A stretch of 64,000 nucleotides of DNA. It comes from Gillisella terrae. GTDB taxonomy: Bacteria; Pseudomonadota; Alphaproteobacteria; Rhizobiales; Rhizobiaceae. This document shows, piece after piece, positions 1 to 9,151 of the stretch. Where the stretch lies: assembly GCF_004801395.1 (NCBI RefSeq), contig NZ_SSOA01000014.1, positions 17,885 through 81,884 on the forward strand, in the 5' to 3' direction. The notes under the pieces are model-generated. The model was not told the origin of the DNA and did not search any database. It saw nothing but the letters and a program-made list of their open reading frames with translations. The translations under genes and the position numbers were made by a program. Position 1 is the stretch's first letter, and the number at the start of each line of letters is the position of its first letter.

Positions 1-667
1 GTTCGAGAATTTCCTCGGCATAGGATGGGCTGACGGTGCTGATGGCGTGGGCCGTGACAATGGCCCCCTTCAGGTAAGATACCGTGCCATGATATTCGAG
101 CGCTTCCCAATAGGCATGGCCGGGAAGTTGAAGCTCTGGCAAGATATTGGCAGGAAACTGCCCCTGAAAAGCAATGTTGTGAATGGTCAAAAGGCTGGGG
201 ATTTCAGGCTTTTCGCTATAGCGCATAAACACCGGCACAAGGGCCGCCTGCCAGTCATGCACATGTACCAGATCCGGTTGCCAATCATTGAGCGCTCCTT
301 GAGCAATCTCAGCACCAGCCATGGATAACACCGCAAACCGTTTCCAATTGTCGGCATAGTCCTGGCCTGTGGGGTCCAGATAGGGGCCACCGGCTCTTTG
401 GTAAAGACTTGGCGCGTCCAGAACCAGAAGATCCAGCCCTTCATAGGTGGCGGCCAGAAGGGTCGCTGCCTCTCCCAAAAGATCTGGAAAATGCATCAGA
501 GGATTGGCAGGCCCGATTTTGTCCATCACTGCCGGATAGCCGGGCAGCAGGGTGCGGGTATTGATGCCCAGCGCATCAAGCGCCAGCGGCAGTGCACCCG
601 CCACATCGGCAAGACCACCGGTTTTAATGAGCGGATAGACTTCCGAGGTGACGGATAAAACATTCAT
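1..667 (-). CDS. glgA: Glycogen synthase GlgA, N-terminal part (cut by left edge)
   Basis: ADP-glucose-dependent glycogen synthase, a GT5 glycosyltransferase that extends alpha-1,4-glucan chains in the cytoplasm. Only the first ~222 codons are in the window. Reading from the ATG at 667, the protein begins [20 protein letters not shown], which contains the KTGGLADV motif that binds ADP-glucose in this family; further on are [10 protein letters not shown] and [11 protein letters not shown], also typical of GlgA. The start is four bases after the glgC stop, so it is the fourth gene of the glgP-glgB-glgC-glgA operon and is probably translationally coupled. No frameshift is seen in the visible part. 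Confidence 0.95.
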   Translation of the reverse strand, partial: MNVLSVTSEVYPLIKTGGLADVAGALPLALDALGINTRTLLPGYPAVMDKIGPANPLMHFPDLLGEAATLLAATYEGLDLLVLDAPSLYQRAGGPYLDPTGQDYADNWKRFAVLSMAGAEIAQGALNDWQPDLVHVHDWQAALVPVFMRYSEKPEIPSLLTIHNIAFQGQFPANILPELQLPGHAYWEALEYHGTVSYLKGAIVTAHAISTVSPSYAEEILE

Positions 668-671
668 CTGA

Positions 672-1934
672 TTACAGATCCAGCTTGTCGATCATCGCCT
701 GGGTGATGAGGCAGATCCCATTTTCAGAACGGCGGAAGCGTTTGGCATCCATTTCAGGGTCTTCACCGACAATCAGCCCCTCAGGGATGACCACGCCATG
801 GTCGATCACCACATTGGTCAGACGGGCATGACGACCCACAGTGACGCGTGGCAAAATCACCGCTCCTTCGAGCCGCGAGTAGGAATTGGCCCGCACACCG
901 GTAAACAACAGGCTTTTATACAGCGCTGAGCCGGAAATGATGCAATCGCCCGACACCAGCGATGAAATTGCCGAACCGCGACGACCCTCATCATCATGGA
1001 CGAATTTTGCGGGCGGGTTGATCTCAGCGTAAGTCCAGATCGGCCAGGTCTTGTCGTAAATATCCAGCTCCGGCACGATGTCTGTGAGATCGACATTGGC
1101 TTGCCAATAGGCATCAATGGTGCCGACATCGCGCCAATAGGGGTTTCGTTCAAAATCGGAGCGCACGCAGGAACTGGCAAACCGATGCGCCACCGCTTTG
1201 CCGTGCTCGACGATATAAGGAATGATGTCCTTGCCAAAATCGCGGCTGGAATTGGGGTCGGCGGCATCGCAGCGCAAGGCATCCATCAGGAATTTGGTGT
1301 GGAAGACATAAATGCCCATGGAGGCCAGCGCCATGCTTTCATTGCCCGGAATACCCGGCGGATCGGCGGGCTTTTCGACAAAGGCGACGATATTGTCTTT
1401 CTCGTCCACATGCATGACGCCAAAGCCGGTCGCTTCAAGCCGTGGAACCTCCATGCAGCCAACGGTGACATCTGCGCCACTGTCGACATGCTGCTGAAGC
1501 ATCAGCTCATAGTCCATTTTATAGATGTGGTCGCCAGCCAGAATGACCATATATTCCGGCGCGTAGGATTCGATAATATCAATATTCTGAAACACCGCAT
1601 CGGCTGTGCCTTCATACCATTGTGTTTCTGATACGCGCTGGCTGGCGGGAAGAATATCGAAGCTCTCGTTGCGCTCGGGCCGCAAGAAATCCCAGCCGCG
1701 CTGCAAATGGCGGATCAGGGAGTGGGCTTTATACTGGGTGGCAACCCCAATGCGGCGGATGCCCGAATTGATGGCATTGGACAGGGCAAAATCAATGATA
1801 CGGGCTTTACCGCCAAAATAGACTGCGGGTTTGGCGCGGCGGTCCGTCAGTTCTTTCAGGCGGCTTCCTCGTCCTCCTGCCAGCACATAGGCCATAGCAT
1901 CGCGCGCCAAGGGTTGAACTCTCTTCGTTGTCAT
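672..1934 (-). CDS. glgC: Glucose-1-phosphate adenylyltransferase (ADP-glucose pyrophosphorylase)
   Basis: Makes ADP-glucose from ATP and glucose-1-phosphate, the committed and usually allosterically controlled step of glycogen synthesis. At 420 residues it has the normal length. The nucleotidyltransferase signature [19 protein letters not shown] is at residues ~20-38, followed by [25 protein letters not shown] and the VEKPADPP block lie in the sugar-nucleotide domain. The C-terminal ~120 residues form the left-handed beta-helix ([13 protein letters not shown]). It starts 16 bases downstream of the glgB stop and ends four bases before glgA, inside one operon. Family assignment is secure; effector specificity cannot be read from sequence. 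Confidence 0.97.
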   Translation of the reverse strand: MTTKRVQPLARDAMAYVLAGGRGSRLKELTDRRAKPAVYFGGKARIIDFALSNAINSGIRRIGVATQYKAHSLIRHLQRGWDFLRPERNESFDILPASQRVSETQWYEGTADAVFQNIDIIESYAPEYMVILAGDHIYKMDYELMLQQHVDSGADVTVGCMEVPRLEATGFGVMHVDEKDNIVAFVEKPADPPGIPGNESMALASMGIYVFHTKFLMDALRCDAADPNSSRDFGKDIIPYIVEHGKAVAHRFASSCVRSDFERNPYWRDVGTIDAYWQANVDLTDIVPELDIYDKTWPIWTYAEINPPAKFVHDDEGRRGSAISSLVSGDCIISGSALYKSLLFTGVRANSYSRLEGAVILPRVTVGRHARLTNVVIDHGVVIPEGLIVGEDPEMDAKRFRRSENGICLITQAMIDKLDL

Positions 1935-1950
1935 AAAATGCCCTCCCGCA

Positions 1951-4164
1951 TTAAGATTCCAGCTCCAGCATAATCACGGCCAATGGCGGTAAAGACAGGC
2001 TTGCTGCCGCCCAGTCGTGGCCTTGAGGCACCGCCTCCACCCGACCGCCATTCCCCTTGCCGCTGCCGCCGTAGATTTCAGCATCCGTATTCAAAATTTC
2101 CCGCCAACGGCCAGCAACCGGCAGCGGAACAGTATAATGCTCATGATAAACGGGGGTCAGGTTTGCGATCACTGCAATGGGCTTGCAATCGGGTGCCTTG
2201 CGCAGCCACGCAAACACCGATTGCTCGACATCATCGCTGATCAACCATTCAAAACCTTCTCCTTCGCAGTCTCGGGCATGCAGCGTTGGCTTGTTGCGAT
2301 AGGTCAGGTTCAGATCGCGCACCAGCCGGCGCATACCTTCATGTAGAGGATATTGCAGCAGGTTCCAGTCCAGCGCGCGCTTTTCGCTCCATTCACTCCA
2401 TTGGGCAAATTCCTGCCCCATAAACAGCAGTTTCTTGCCGGGATAACCCCACATAAACGCATAATAAGCGCGAAGGTTCGCAAATTTCTGCCAGTCATCA
2501 CCGGGCATTTTGGCAATCATCGAGCCTTTGCCATGCACCACTTCATCATGGGAAATCGGCAGCACGAAATTTTCGCTGAACGCATAGAGCAGGCCGAAGG
2601 TGATTTCCTGATGATGAAATTTGCGATGGACCGGATCACGGGCAAAAAAGCTAAGCGTGTCATGCATGAAACCCATGTTCCATTTGAAGCCGAAGCCCAA
2701 ACCACCCTCATGCACCGGCTGCGACACTTTTGGCCAGGATGTGCTTTCCTCGGCAATGGTCATCATCTGCGGATGGGCTGCATAAACCTGCTGGTTCATT
2801 TTTTGCAAAAAGCGCACCGATTCCAGATTTTCGCGCCCGCCATATTCGTTGGGAATCCACTCGCCGTCTTTTCGCGAATAATCGAGATAAAGCATCGAGG
2901 CCACCGCATCGACCCGCAAGCCGTCGAGGTGGAATTTCTCGCCCCAATAGAGCGCATTGTTGGTCAGATAGGACAAAACCTCGGAGCGGCCAAAATTATA
3001 GATCGCCGTGTTCCAGTCGGGGTGAAAGCCCTGACGCGGGTCTTCATGCTCATAGAGAGCGGTGCCGTCAAACTGGCGAAGGCCGTGGGCGTCGGTGGGG
3101 AAATGGGCGGGAACCCAATCCAGCAACACGCCAATGCCCACCTTGTGGCAGCCGTTGACGAAACGGGCAAAACCTTCCGGCTCGCCAAAGCGTGCGGTGG
3201 GAGCATAAAGCCCGGTGGTCTGATAGCCCCATGACGGATCATAAGGGTGCTCGCTGATGGGCAGAAACTCGATATGTGTAAAGCCCATATCAACGCAATA
3301 GGGGATCAGCCGTTCGGCCATTTCATCCCAGGTGAGAAACGAGCCATCGTCGCGCAATTGCCATGACCCGGCATGGACCTCATAGATCGACATCGGCTGG
3401 CGGCGCTTGTCCACGCTTGCCCAATGCTTGATATGGTCTGCGTCATCCCAGTCCTGCTCAAGTTCGCCGGTGGTGATCGAGGCCGTTTGCGGGCGCAATT
3501 CGCTGCGCCTGGCAAAGGGATCGGCTTTGAGGGGTAAAACATCGCCATAAATGCCGAGGATTTCGAATTTATAGGCGCTGCCTGCCCGTATATCGGGCGC
3601 AAAAATCTCCCAGATGCCGGTGTCGCGCCGCAGCCGCATCACATGGCGGCGGCCATCCCATTCGTTGAAATCGCCCACCACAGACACCCGCTTGGCATTG
3701 GGTGCCCAGACCGCAAAATGAAAGCCATCCGCCCCCTGATGGTGGAGGGGGTGGGCACCCATCTTGTCAAACAGGCGCAGGTGCGAGCCTTCGCGCACAA
3801 AATAATCATCCATCGGCCCCAGCACCGGGCCAAAGCTATAGGGGTCGGTGACCGACCATTCCACATCGCCGCGCGTGGCGCGGTAGCGCAATGGCTGAAT
3901 GGCTTTGACAGCAACGATGCCCGCAAAAAAGCCATCCGGATGGAGGCAGTTCAAATCCCCCAGCATAGTGCCGTCCAGCGCCATGGCCGTGATGGTTTCG
4001 GCACCGGGAATGAAACAGCGGGCAACAAAGCCGTCTTTGCTGTTATGCACGCCCAGCACGGCAAAAGGATCGGTGTGCTGGCCCGATAGAATGGCATCAA
4101 CAACAGCAGGGGCTGGAGCCATAGGCTCCGTTGATTTTTCGGCCTGCTTGCTTGGTTTCTTCAT
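1951..4164 (-). CDS. glgB: 1,4-alpha-glucan branching enzyme
   Basis: GH13 branching enzyme that creates alpha-1,6 links in glycogen. At 737 residues it has the usual length of the long bacterial form. Residues ~25-120 and ~140-240 form N-terminal beta-sandwich (CBM48-type) modules. The catalytic barrel shows [19 protein letters not shown], the nucleophile Asp in GLRVDAV (D419), the acid/base Glu in AEEST (~472) and the HDE transition-state stabiliser near D540. The ATG shares one base with the glgP stop (TGATG), so translation is coupled to glgP. Confidence 0.97.
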   Translation of the reverse strand: MKKPSKQAEKSTEPMAPAPAVVDAILSGQHTDPFAVLGVHNSKDGFVARCFIPGAETITAMALDGTMLGDLNCLHPDGFFAGIVAVKAIQPLRYRATRGDVEWSVTDPYSFGPVLGPMDDYFVREGSHLRLFDKMGAHPLHHQGADGFHFAVWAPNAKRVSVVGDFNEWDGRRHVMRLRRDTGIWEIFAPDIRAGSAYKFEILGIYGDVLPLKADPFARRSELRPQTASITTGELEQDWDDADHIKHWASVDKRRQPMSIYEVHAGSWQLRDDGSFLTWDEMAERLIPYCVDMGFTHIEFLPISEHPYDPSWGYQTTGLYAPTARFGEPEGFARFVNGCHKVGIGVLLDWVPAHFPTDAHGLRQFDGTALYEHEDPRQGFHPDWNTAIYNFGRSEVLSYLTNNALYWGEKFHLDGLRVDAVASMLYLDYSRKDGEWIPNEYGGRENLESVRFLQKMNQQVYAAHPQMMTIAEESTSWPKVSQPVHEGGLGFGFKWNMGFMHDTLSFFARDPVHRKFHHQEITFGLLYAFSENFVLPISHDEVVHGKGSMIAKMPGDDWQKFANLRAYYAFMWGYPGKKLLFMGQEFAQWSEWSEKRALDWNLLQYPLHEGMRRLVRDLNLTYRNKPTLHARDCEGEGFEWLISDDVEQSVFAWLRKAPDCKPIAVIANLTPVYHEHYTVPLPVAGRWREILNTDAEIYGGSGKGNGGRVEAVPQGHDWAAASLSLPPLAVIMLELES

Positions 4165-6626
4165 CAGGCTCTCCAGATGTCGGCCGTATATTGCTTGATT
4201 GTCCGATCAGAAGAGAACCAGCCCATGCGAGCGGTGTTGTAGATGGTTTTGGCGTTCCATGTGCTGCGGTCCAGCCAGACCTCATCCACGGTGCGTTGCG
4301 CGCTGGCATAGGCATCGAAGTCGGCGGCAACCATGAACCAGTCGTGGGAATAAAGCCCATCCACCAGCTCCTGGAAACGACCGCGATCATCCGGCGAAAA
4401 GACCCCGGAGGCAATGGCAGATAGCGCCTGCGACAGTTCGCGCGAATGCTCGATAATGGCGCGGGGATTGTGGCCATCGCTGCGCACCTTGCCCACCTCT
4501 TCGGCGGTCATGCCAAAGATGAAGATGTTGTCAGCGCCAACATGGTCGCGCATTTCGACATTGGCCCCGTCCAGCGTGCCGATGGTCAACGCGCCGTTGA
4601 GGGCAAATTTCATATTGCCGGTGCCAGACGCTTCCATGCCCGCGGTCGAGATCTGCTCGGACAGGTCGGCGGCAGGCACCATGACCTCGGCCAGCGAGAC
4701 ATTGTAATTGGGCACGAACACCACTTTGAGCAAGCCGCGCACCGATGGGTCGTTATTGATCACGCGGGCCACATCATTGGCCAGTTTGATGATCAATTTC
4801 GCATTGTGATAGCTCGGCGCTGCCTTGCCTGCGAACAGCTTGACCCGCGGCACCCAGTCGCGCTCGGGATGGGAGCGAATCTGATCGTAAAGCGCCACAG
4901 TCTCAATGATGTTGAGAAGCTGACGCTTATATTCATGAATACGCTTGATCTGAATGTCGAACATCGCCGATGGATCAAGCCGAATGCCCATGCGGCTGGC
5001 CACCAGATTGGACAATTGCTGTTTGTTGGCCCGTTTGATGCTAGCGAACTTTTCCTGAAACGCGCTGTCGTGGGCAAAGGCATCAAGGGCCGTCAGCTTT
5101 TCGGCATCATCCAGAAAGTCATCGCCAATCGCTTCACGGATCAGCGAGGTGAGGCCGGGATTGCACTGCATCAGCCAGCGGCGCGGGGTAATGCCATTGG
5201 TCTTGTTGTTGATCCGGTCGGGATAGAGCTTGTGCAGATTGGCAAACACCGTTTCCTTCATCAGCTCGGTGTGCAGCGCAGACACGCCATTGATGGAATG
5301 GGAGCCCATGAAGGCCAGATTGCCCATGCGCACACGCCGGTCGCCATTTTCATCAATCAGCGAAATGCTGGAGATTTCCTGATCATTGAAATTTTTCTCC
5401 TTGCGCGCTTCTACCAGACATTTGGCATTGATCGCATAGACCAGCTGCATATGGCGGGGCAAAAGCCGCTCAAACAGCGGTACCGGCCAGCTTTCCAGAG
5501 CTTCCGGCAGCAACGTATGGTTGGTATAGGAGAATGTACCCTTGGTGATCTCCCAAGCCGTGTCAAAATCCAGACCGTGAATATCGCAAAGCTGGCGCAT
5601 CAATTCGGCAACCGACACCGCAGGGTGGGTATCGTTGAGCTGAATAGCGACCTTTTGCGGCAGATCGGTCAGTGCATTGCCCTGTTGCAGATGGCGGCGC
5701 ACAATGTCTTGCAGGGATGCCGAGCAGAAGAAATATTCCTGCCGCAGACGCAATTCCTGCCCGGCCGGCGTGGCATCAGCGGGATAGAGAACGCGGGTCA
5801 GGCTTTCAGCCCGATTGCTTTCGCGCAGCGCGCCAATGTGGTCGCCAGCGTTGAACGCGTCGAGCAGGATCGGATCAATCGGCTGGGCCGACCACAGACG
5901 CAGCGTGTTGATGCGCGCGCCGCGCCAGCCGACGATGGGGGTATCAAACGCCATGGCAATCACGCGCTCGCTGGGCTTCCACACATGGCGGATGTCGTCC
6001 GTGCCGGTGTTAATGGTTTCCACGCCACCGCCAAAGCCGATTTCATAGGCGCTTTCGCGGCGCTCAAACTCCCACGGATTGCCGTGGGCCAGCCATGTTT
6101 CGGGCAGTTCGACCTGCCAGCCATCGGCCATCTGCTGGCGGAAAAGACCATGCACATAGCGAATACCATAACCATAGGCCGGAATATTCACCGTTGCCAT
6201 GCTTTCCATGAAGCAGGCGGCGAGGCGGCCAAGGCCACCATTGCCAAGGGCGGCATCAGGCTCAAGGCCAGCGATGACGGCCATATCAACACCCAGCGAG
6301 CCGAGCGCTTCGCGGATTTCGTCCATCAGGCCGAGGTTGCTCATGGCATCGCGCATCAGGCGGCCAATCAGAAATTCCAGCGATAGATAATAGACCCGCT
6401 TGGCGTTGGTGGCATAGGTCTCGCGGGTGGATTCCATCCAGCGGTCAATGATGCGGTCACGCACCACTAAAATTGTGGCGGTCAGCCAGTCGTGAGGCTG
6501 GGCAACCTTGGCGTCCTTGCCAATACCATAGGTGAGCCGTTCGATAATCTCTGCGGCCAGTGTTTCAGGATTGGAAACACGCGGTGCTGGAAGCGGGAGG
6601 TCAGCCTTGGGAAGATTTTTGATCAT
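4164..6626 (-). CDS. glgP: Glycogen phosphorylase
   Basis: PLP-dependent GT35 phosphorylase that releases glucose-1-phosphate from glycogen. From the ATG at 6626 (MIKNLPKADLPL) it has 820 residues, normal for the family. GNGGLGRLAACFMES and the PLP-lysine region EASGTGNMKFALNG with nearby TIGTLDGANVEM are clear. The reading frame is open 21 codons further (to 6689), but those residues (MRCTLSGPCALPIHSHH) do not look like part of the enzyme. It is the first gene of the glg operon, so its promoter should lie in 6627-6881. Its last base is the first base of the glgB ATG. Confidence 0.96.
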   Translation of the reverse strand: MIKNLPKADLPLPAPRVSNPETLAAEIIERLTYGIGKDAKVAQPHDWLTATILVVRDRIIDRWMESTRETYATNAKRVYYLSLEFLIGRLMRDAMSNLGLMDEIREALGSLGVDMAVIAGLEPDAALGNGGLGRLAACFMESMATVNIPAYGYGIRYVHGLFRQQMADGWQVELPETWLAHGNPWEFERRESAYEIGFGGGVETINTGTDDIRHVWKPSERVIAMAFDTPIVGWRGARINTLRLWSAQPIDPILLDAFNAGDHIGALRESNRAESLTRVLYPADATPAGQELRLRQEYFFCSASLQDIVRRHLQQGNALTDLPQKVAIQLNDTHPAVSVAELMRQLCDIHGLDFDTAWEITKGTFSYTNHTLLPEALESWPVPLFERLLPRHMQLVYAINAKCLVEARKEKNFNDQEISSISLIDENGDRRVRMGNLAFMGSHSINGVSALHTELMKETVFANLHKLYPDRINNKTNGITPRRWLMQCNPGLTSLIREAIGDDFLDDAEKLTALDAFAHDSAFQEKFASIKRANKQQLSNLVASRMGIRLDPSAMFDIQIKRIHEYKRQLLNIIETVALYDQIRSHPERDWVPRVKLFAGKAAPSYHNAKLIIKLANDVARVINNDPSVRGLLKVVFVPNYNVSLAEVMVPAADLSEQISTAGMEASGTGNMKFALNGALTIGTLDGANVEMRDHVGADNIFIFGMTAEEVGKVRSDGHNPRAIIEHSRELSQALSAIASGVFSPDDRGRFQELVDGLYSHDWFMVAADFDAYASAQRTVDEVWLDRSTWNAKTIYNTARMGWFSSDRTIKQYTADIWRA

Positions 6627-6881
6627 AACGTTCGCCACATGGTGAGAATGAATGGGCAGGGCGCAAGGACCGGACAGTGTGCAGCGCAAACCACCAGGAA
6701 GTGCAGTTTATGCATCCTTGATGAGTTGTGGCAACAGGCTATTTTCGAAAGATGAACTATTACTGTTGGTTGAGAAGATTTTGGCGCAAGGAGATGCGTC
6801 TTGAAATCCAGATGGCATCAGTGAGAGGACGGTTTTAATCCGCGGTTGTCTGGCCCAAAACAGGCCTGAATTGGATGGGTG

Positions 6882-8087
6882 TTAATTTGTCAGGCGTGTT
6901 GTGGTTGGCTTCGTGGTTGTTTTGCCAATCGATGTGAAAGCCGCGACCAGGCTGGCGGTGTTGGTCGCTTCAAAATAATGATTGCTATCGGTGGCGCAAA
7001 AATTCAGCAGCGATTTACCGTTGGGGGGCGCATTGAAGGCCACGGTGAAAATCTCGATTTTATCTGCTTTGATCTGATTGCACATGTTGCGCACATTCGA
7101 ATCAATCGTGGCATTCCAGGTGTTGCTGTTTCCGGTCATTTCACCATCGGTCAAAAACACGACATATCGCTTGAAATCGCTGGTCTTATGGGCTTTGGCC
7201 TCCGTTTTGTTCGAGGCTTTCAAGGCACTATATGCCGCGGCCAATGCCCCCGTTGCGTCGGTGCCACCGGATGCCTGCAAGGCGTTGACATAGGAAACCA
7301 CTTTCGCGGTTCCCCATCCCATGGCTTGCTGCGCGTCGGCCGCGCTGTTGTAGGAATCTGCGCCCATACGCACATAGGAGTTGGTTGGATCGTTGGCGTT
7401 CAGCTTGGCAGCAAGGCTTTGTACGGCCAATTTCAGCGATTGAATTTTTGTATAATATTGCGTGCAGGCATAGGTGTTTGTAACGGGACCGAACCAGGTC
7501 CAGTAGGTATCTGTGCAGGTGGTTGAATAGGTGGTGTCCGTTGCATCATTCATGGAGCCTGAGCGGTCCAGCGCGAGATACATCGACAATGGGTTCCCCT
7601 CTGGCCCTGTCGAGCTGGTAACCGTGGATGCCTCGGCCTTGCCATAGGCCGAAATCGTCACGGTTTTCCAGCCAAAGGCCTGGGAAAGCGCGTTGGTTTG
7701 CATGGTATAGGAGCTGGTCAAGCCCACGTCATAAATGGTGCCATTGCCCGTGTCTGTGGTCGAAATATTGGTGCTGGCGGTCAGGTTTGCCGCCTCAGTG
7801 GTGGCATCGCTCAAGGAATTGGCCAGTTGCGACTGGACATAGCTTTTCGCCATCGCGTCAGCCGCATCCTTGCTCATGTTGTTGGTCATGGCGGTGGCGG
7901 TGGCAAGGGCTGCGGCATCCACGGCATTTTGCATGGCGCGCTTGTTTTGTATCATATTGGTCGCATCAAGGCCGAGGCCAACAACCCCGACACTGACCGG
8001 CAGCAACAGCGCCGTCATCATGCCGAAATTGCCCGATGTTTCGCGCAAAAGCGAAAAGAGGCGGCTTCGAAATGTCGACATGGCCAT
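6882..8087 (-). CDS. TadG-like pilus-assembly protein with von Willebrand factor A domain
   Basis: Probably membrane-anchored and mostly extracytoplasmic. From the ATG at 8087 (401 residues) a short basic head is followed by a hydrophobic segment (MMTALLLPVSVGVVGLGLD, ~23-41) as in TadE/TadG-like Flp pilus proteins. A low-complexity Ala/Thr/Ser stretch follows, then a vWA domain from ~residue 168 with a metal-site motif DRSGS at 174-178, a Thr in SGGTDATGAL and an Asp in FLTDGEM. I chose 8087 because GGGG lies ~10 bases upstream; an upstream ATG at 8162 would add 25 residues. No tad pilus genes adjoin it, so it is an orphan copy. Function beyond adhesion or pilus association is inference. Confidence 0.8.
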   Translation of the reverse strand: MAMSTFRSRLFSLLRETSGNFGMMTALLLPVSVGVVGLGLDATNMIQNKRAMQNAVDAAALATATAMTNNMSKDAADAMAKSYVQSQLANSLSDATTEAANLTASTNISTTDTGNGTIYDVGLTSSYTMQTNALSQAFGWKTVTISAYGKAEASTVTSSTGPEGNPLSMYLALDRSGSMNDATDTTYSTTCTDTYWTWFGPVTNTYACTQYYTKIQSLKLAVQSLAAKLNANDPTNSYVRMGADSYNSAADAQQAMGWGTAKVVSYVNALQASGGTDATGALAAAYSALKASNKTEAKAHKTSDFKRYVVFLTDGEMTGNSNTWNATIDSNVRNMCNQIKADKIEIFTVAFNAPPNGKSLLNFCATDSNHYFEATNTASLVAAFTSIGKTTTKPTTTRLTN

Positions 8088-8263
8088 GATATCCAACCCC
8101 GATCGTCGCGTATCTTTATTTTCGGTTGTCAGAGAAAACCGGCTTTTCCTGATAACTCTCATGGTATCACGATTAACTGTCGTCGGTTGATTTCAACCTA
8201 ATGAAACTGCTTAAATTTTATCTAATCTCACGATAATACAAATGTCGCGGCAGCCCTGCCGGT

Positions 8264-9148
8264 TTATGTGCCCGGCAGCGGAATAAGATCCACGGCCTGC
8301 ACGGTTGAGTGGTTGCCGTAACCTTTCAACACGCCAATGACCGGGGCAACATCCGAATAATCGCGGCCATAGCCGACCACCACATGGTCGCTGCCCGCCG
8401 GGATATTGTTGGTCGGGTCAAGCTCGATCCAGCCCATGGCTTTGCCGCACCAGACGCGCACCCATGCATGCATGGCATCCGCGCCTGCCAGCCGCTCTTT
8501 TCCTGGCGGTGGAATGGTGCGCAAAAAGCCGCTGACATAGCCTGCCGGAATGCCAAGACTGCGCAAGGCGACAATCATGATATGGGAAAAATCCTGACAG
8601 ACGCCTTTTTTGAGCGCAAAGGCTTCATTGGGCGAAGTGTCAACCGTGGTTGCCTTGGCATCATATTTGAAGTCTTTGTGAAGGCGGGCGCAGAGCGCTT
8701 TGGCAATCTGATGCACGGTCATGCTGGGGTGTAGATGTTCACGGGCATAGGCGGCAATGTCCGAGCTGTCCAGCAGGCGCGGGCTTTTTCCCAGGTAATG
8801 GTGCGGCGAGTTTGGCTCCAGTGACCAATACGCGGCAAGTTCGTCGCCAAGGCTTTGCAAAAGCGGTGACAAATCGGCGGTCATCGGCGGCGCTTCCACA
8901 TGGATGCGCGCCTGCATGCGAATATCCAGCTTTTCATGCGGCGAGCGATAGGCAAAGGTAATGGCGGGATGTTCGAAAAAATCCGTATAGCTGGTGCGTT
9001 CTTCTGGCTGCGGATCGATGACAACCGACCCCGCCACCAATCTCTGCCGGTTGGGCAGGGACAGCGGCATGATCCGTAAGATATGGCGACCACCGGCGGC
9101 GGCAACATCATAAATATAGCCCATATGCAGGGTTAAATCATAAAGCAT
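8264..9148 (-). CDS. Transglutaminase-like cysteine protease-fold protein
   Basis: A 294-residue transglutaminase-like protein with the N-terminal beta domain (Bact_transglu_N-type, residues ~1-85) and a core with the complete catalytic triad: Cys184 in KGVCQDF, His227 in DAMHAWV and Asp244 in IELDPTNN. No signal peptide is seen, so it is probably cytoplasmic. It starts three bases after the stop of the ATP-grasp/alpha-E gene and is the third gene of an operon. Proteins of this fold in such operons are thought to act as peptidases or amide-forming enzymes; the substrate is unknown. The single-domain architecture differs from the large transglutaminase at the operon's head. Confidence 0.85.
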   Translation of the reverse strand: MLYDLTLHMGYIYDVAAAGGRHILRIMPLSLPNRQRLVAGSVVIDPQPEERTSYTDFFEHPAITFAYRSPHEKLDIRMQARIHVEAPPMTADLSPLLQSLGDELAAYWSLEPNSPHHYLGKSPRLLDSSDIAAYAREHLHPSMTVHQIAKALCARLHKDFKYDAKATTVDTSPNEAFALKKGVCQDFSHIMIVALRSLGIPAGYVSGFLRTIPPPGKERLAGADAMHAWVRVWCGKAMGWIELDPTNNIPAGSDHVVVGYGRDYSDVAPVIGVLKGYGNHSTVQAVDLIPLPGT

Positions 9149-9151
9149 CTG

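Noticed and set aside
4446..6386. A 646-codon plus-strand frame opposite glgP
   Set aside because: His/Gln/Arg-rich shadow of glgP with no recognisable domain.
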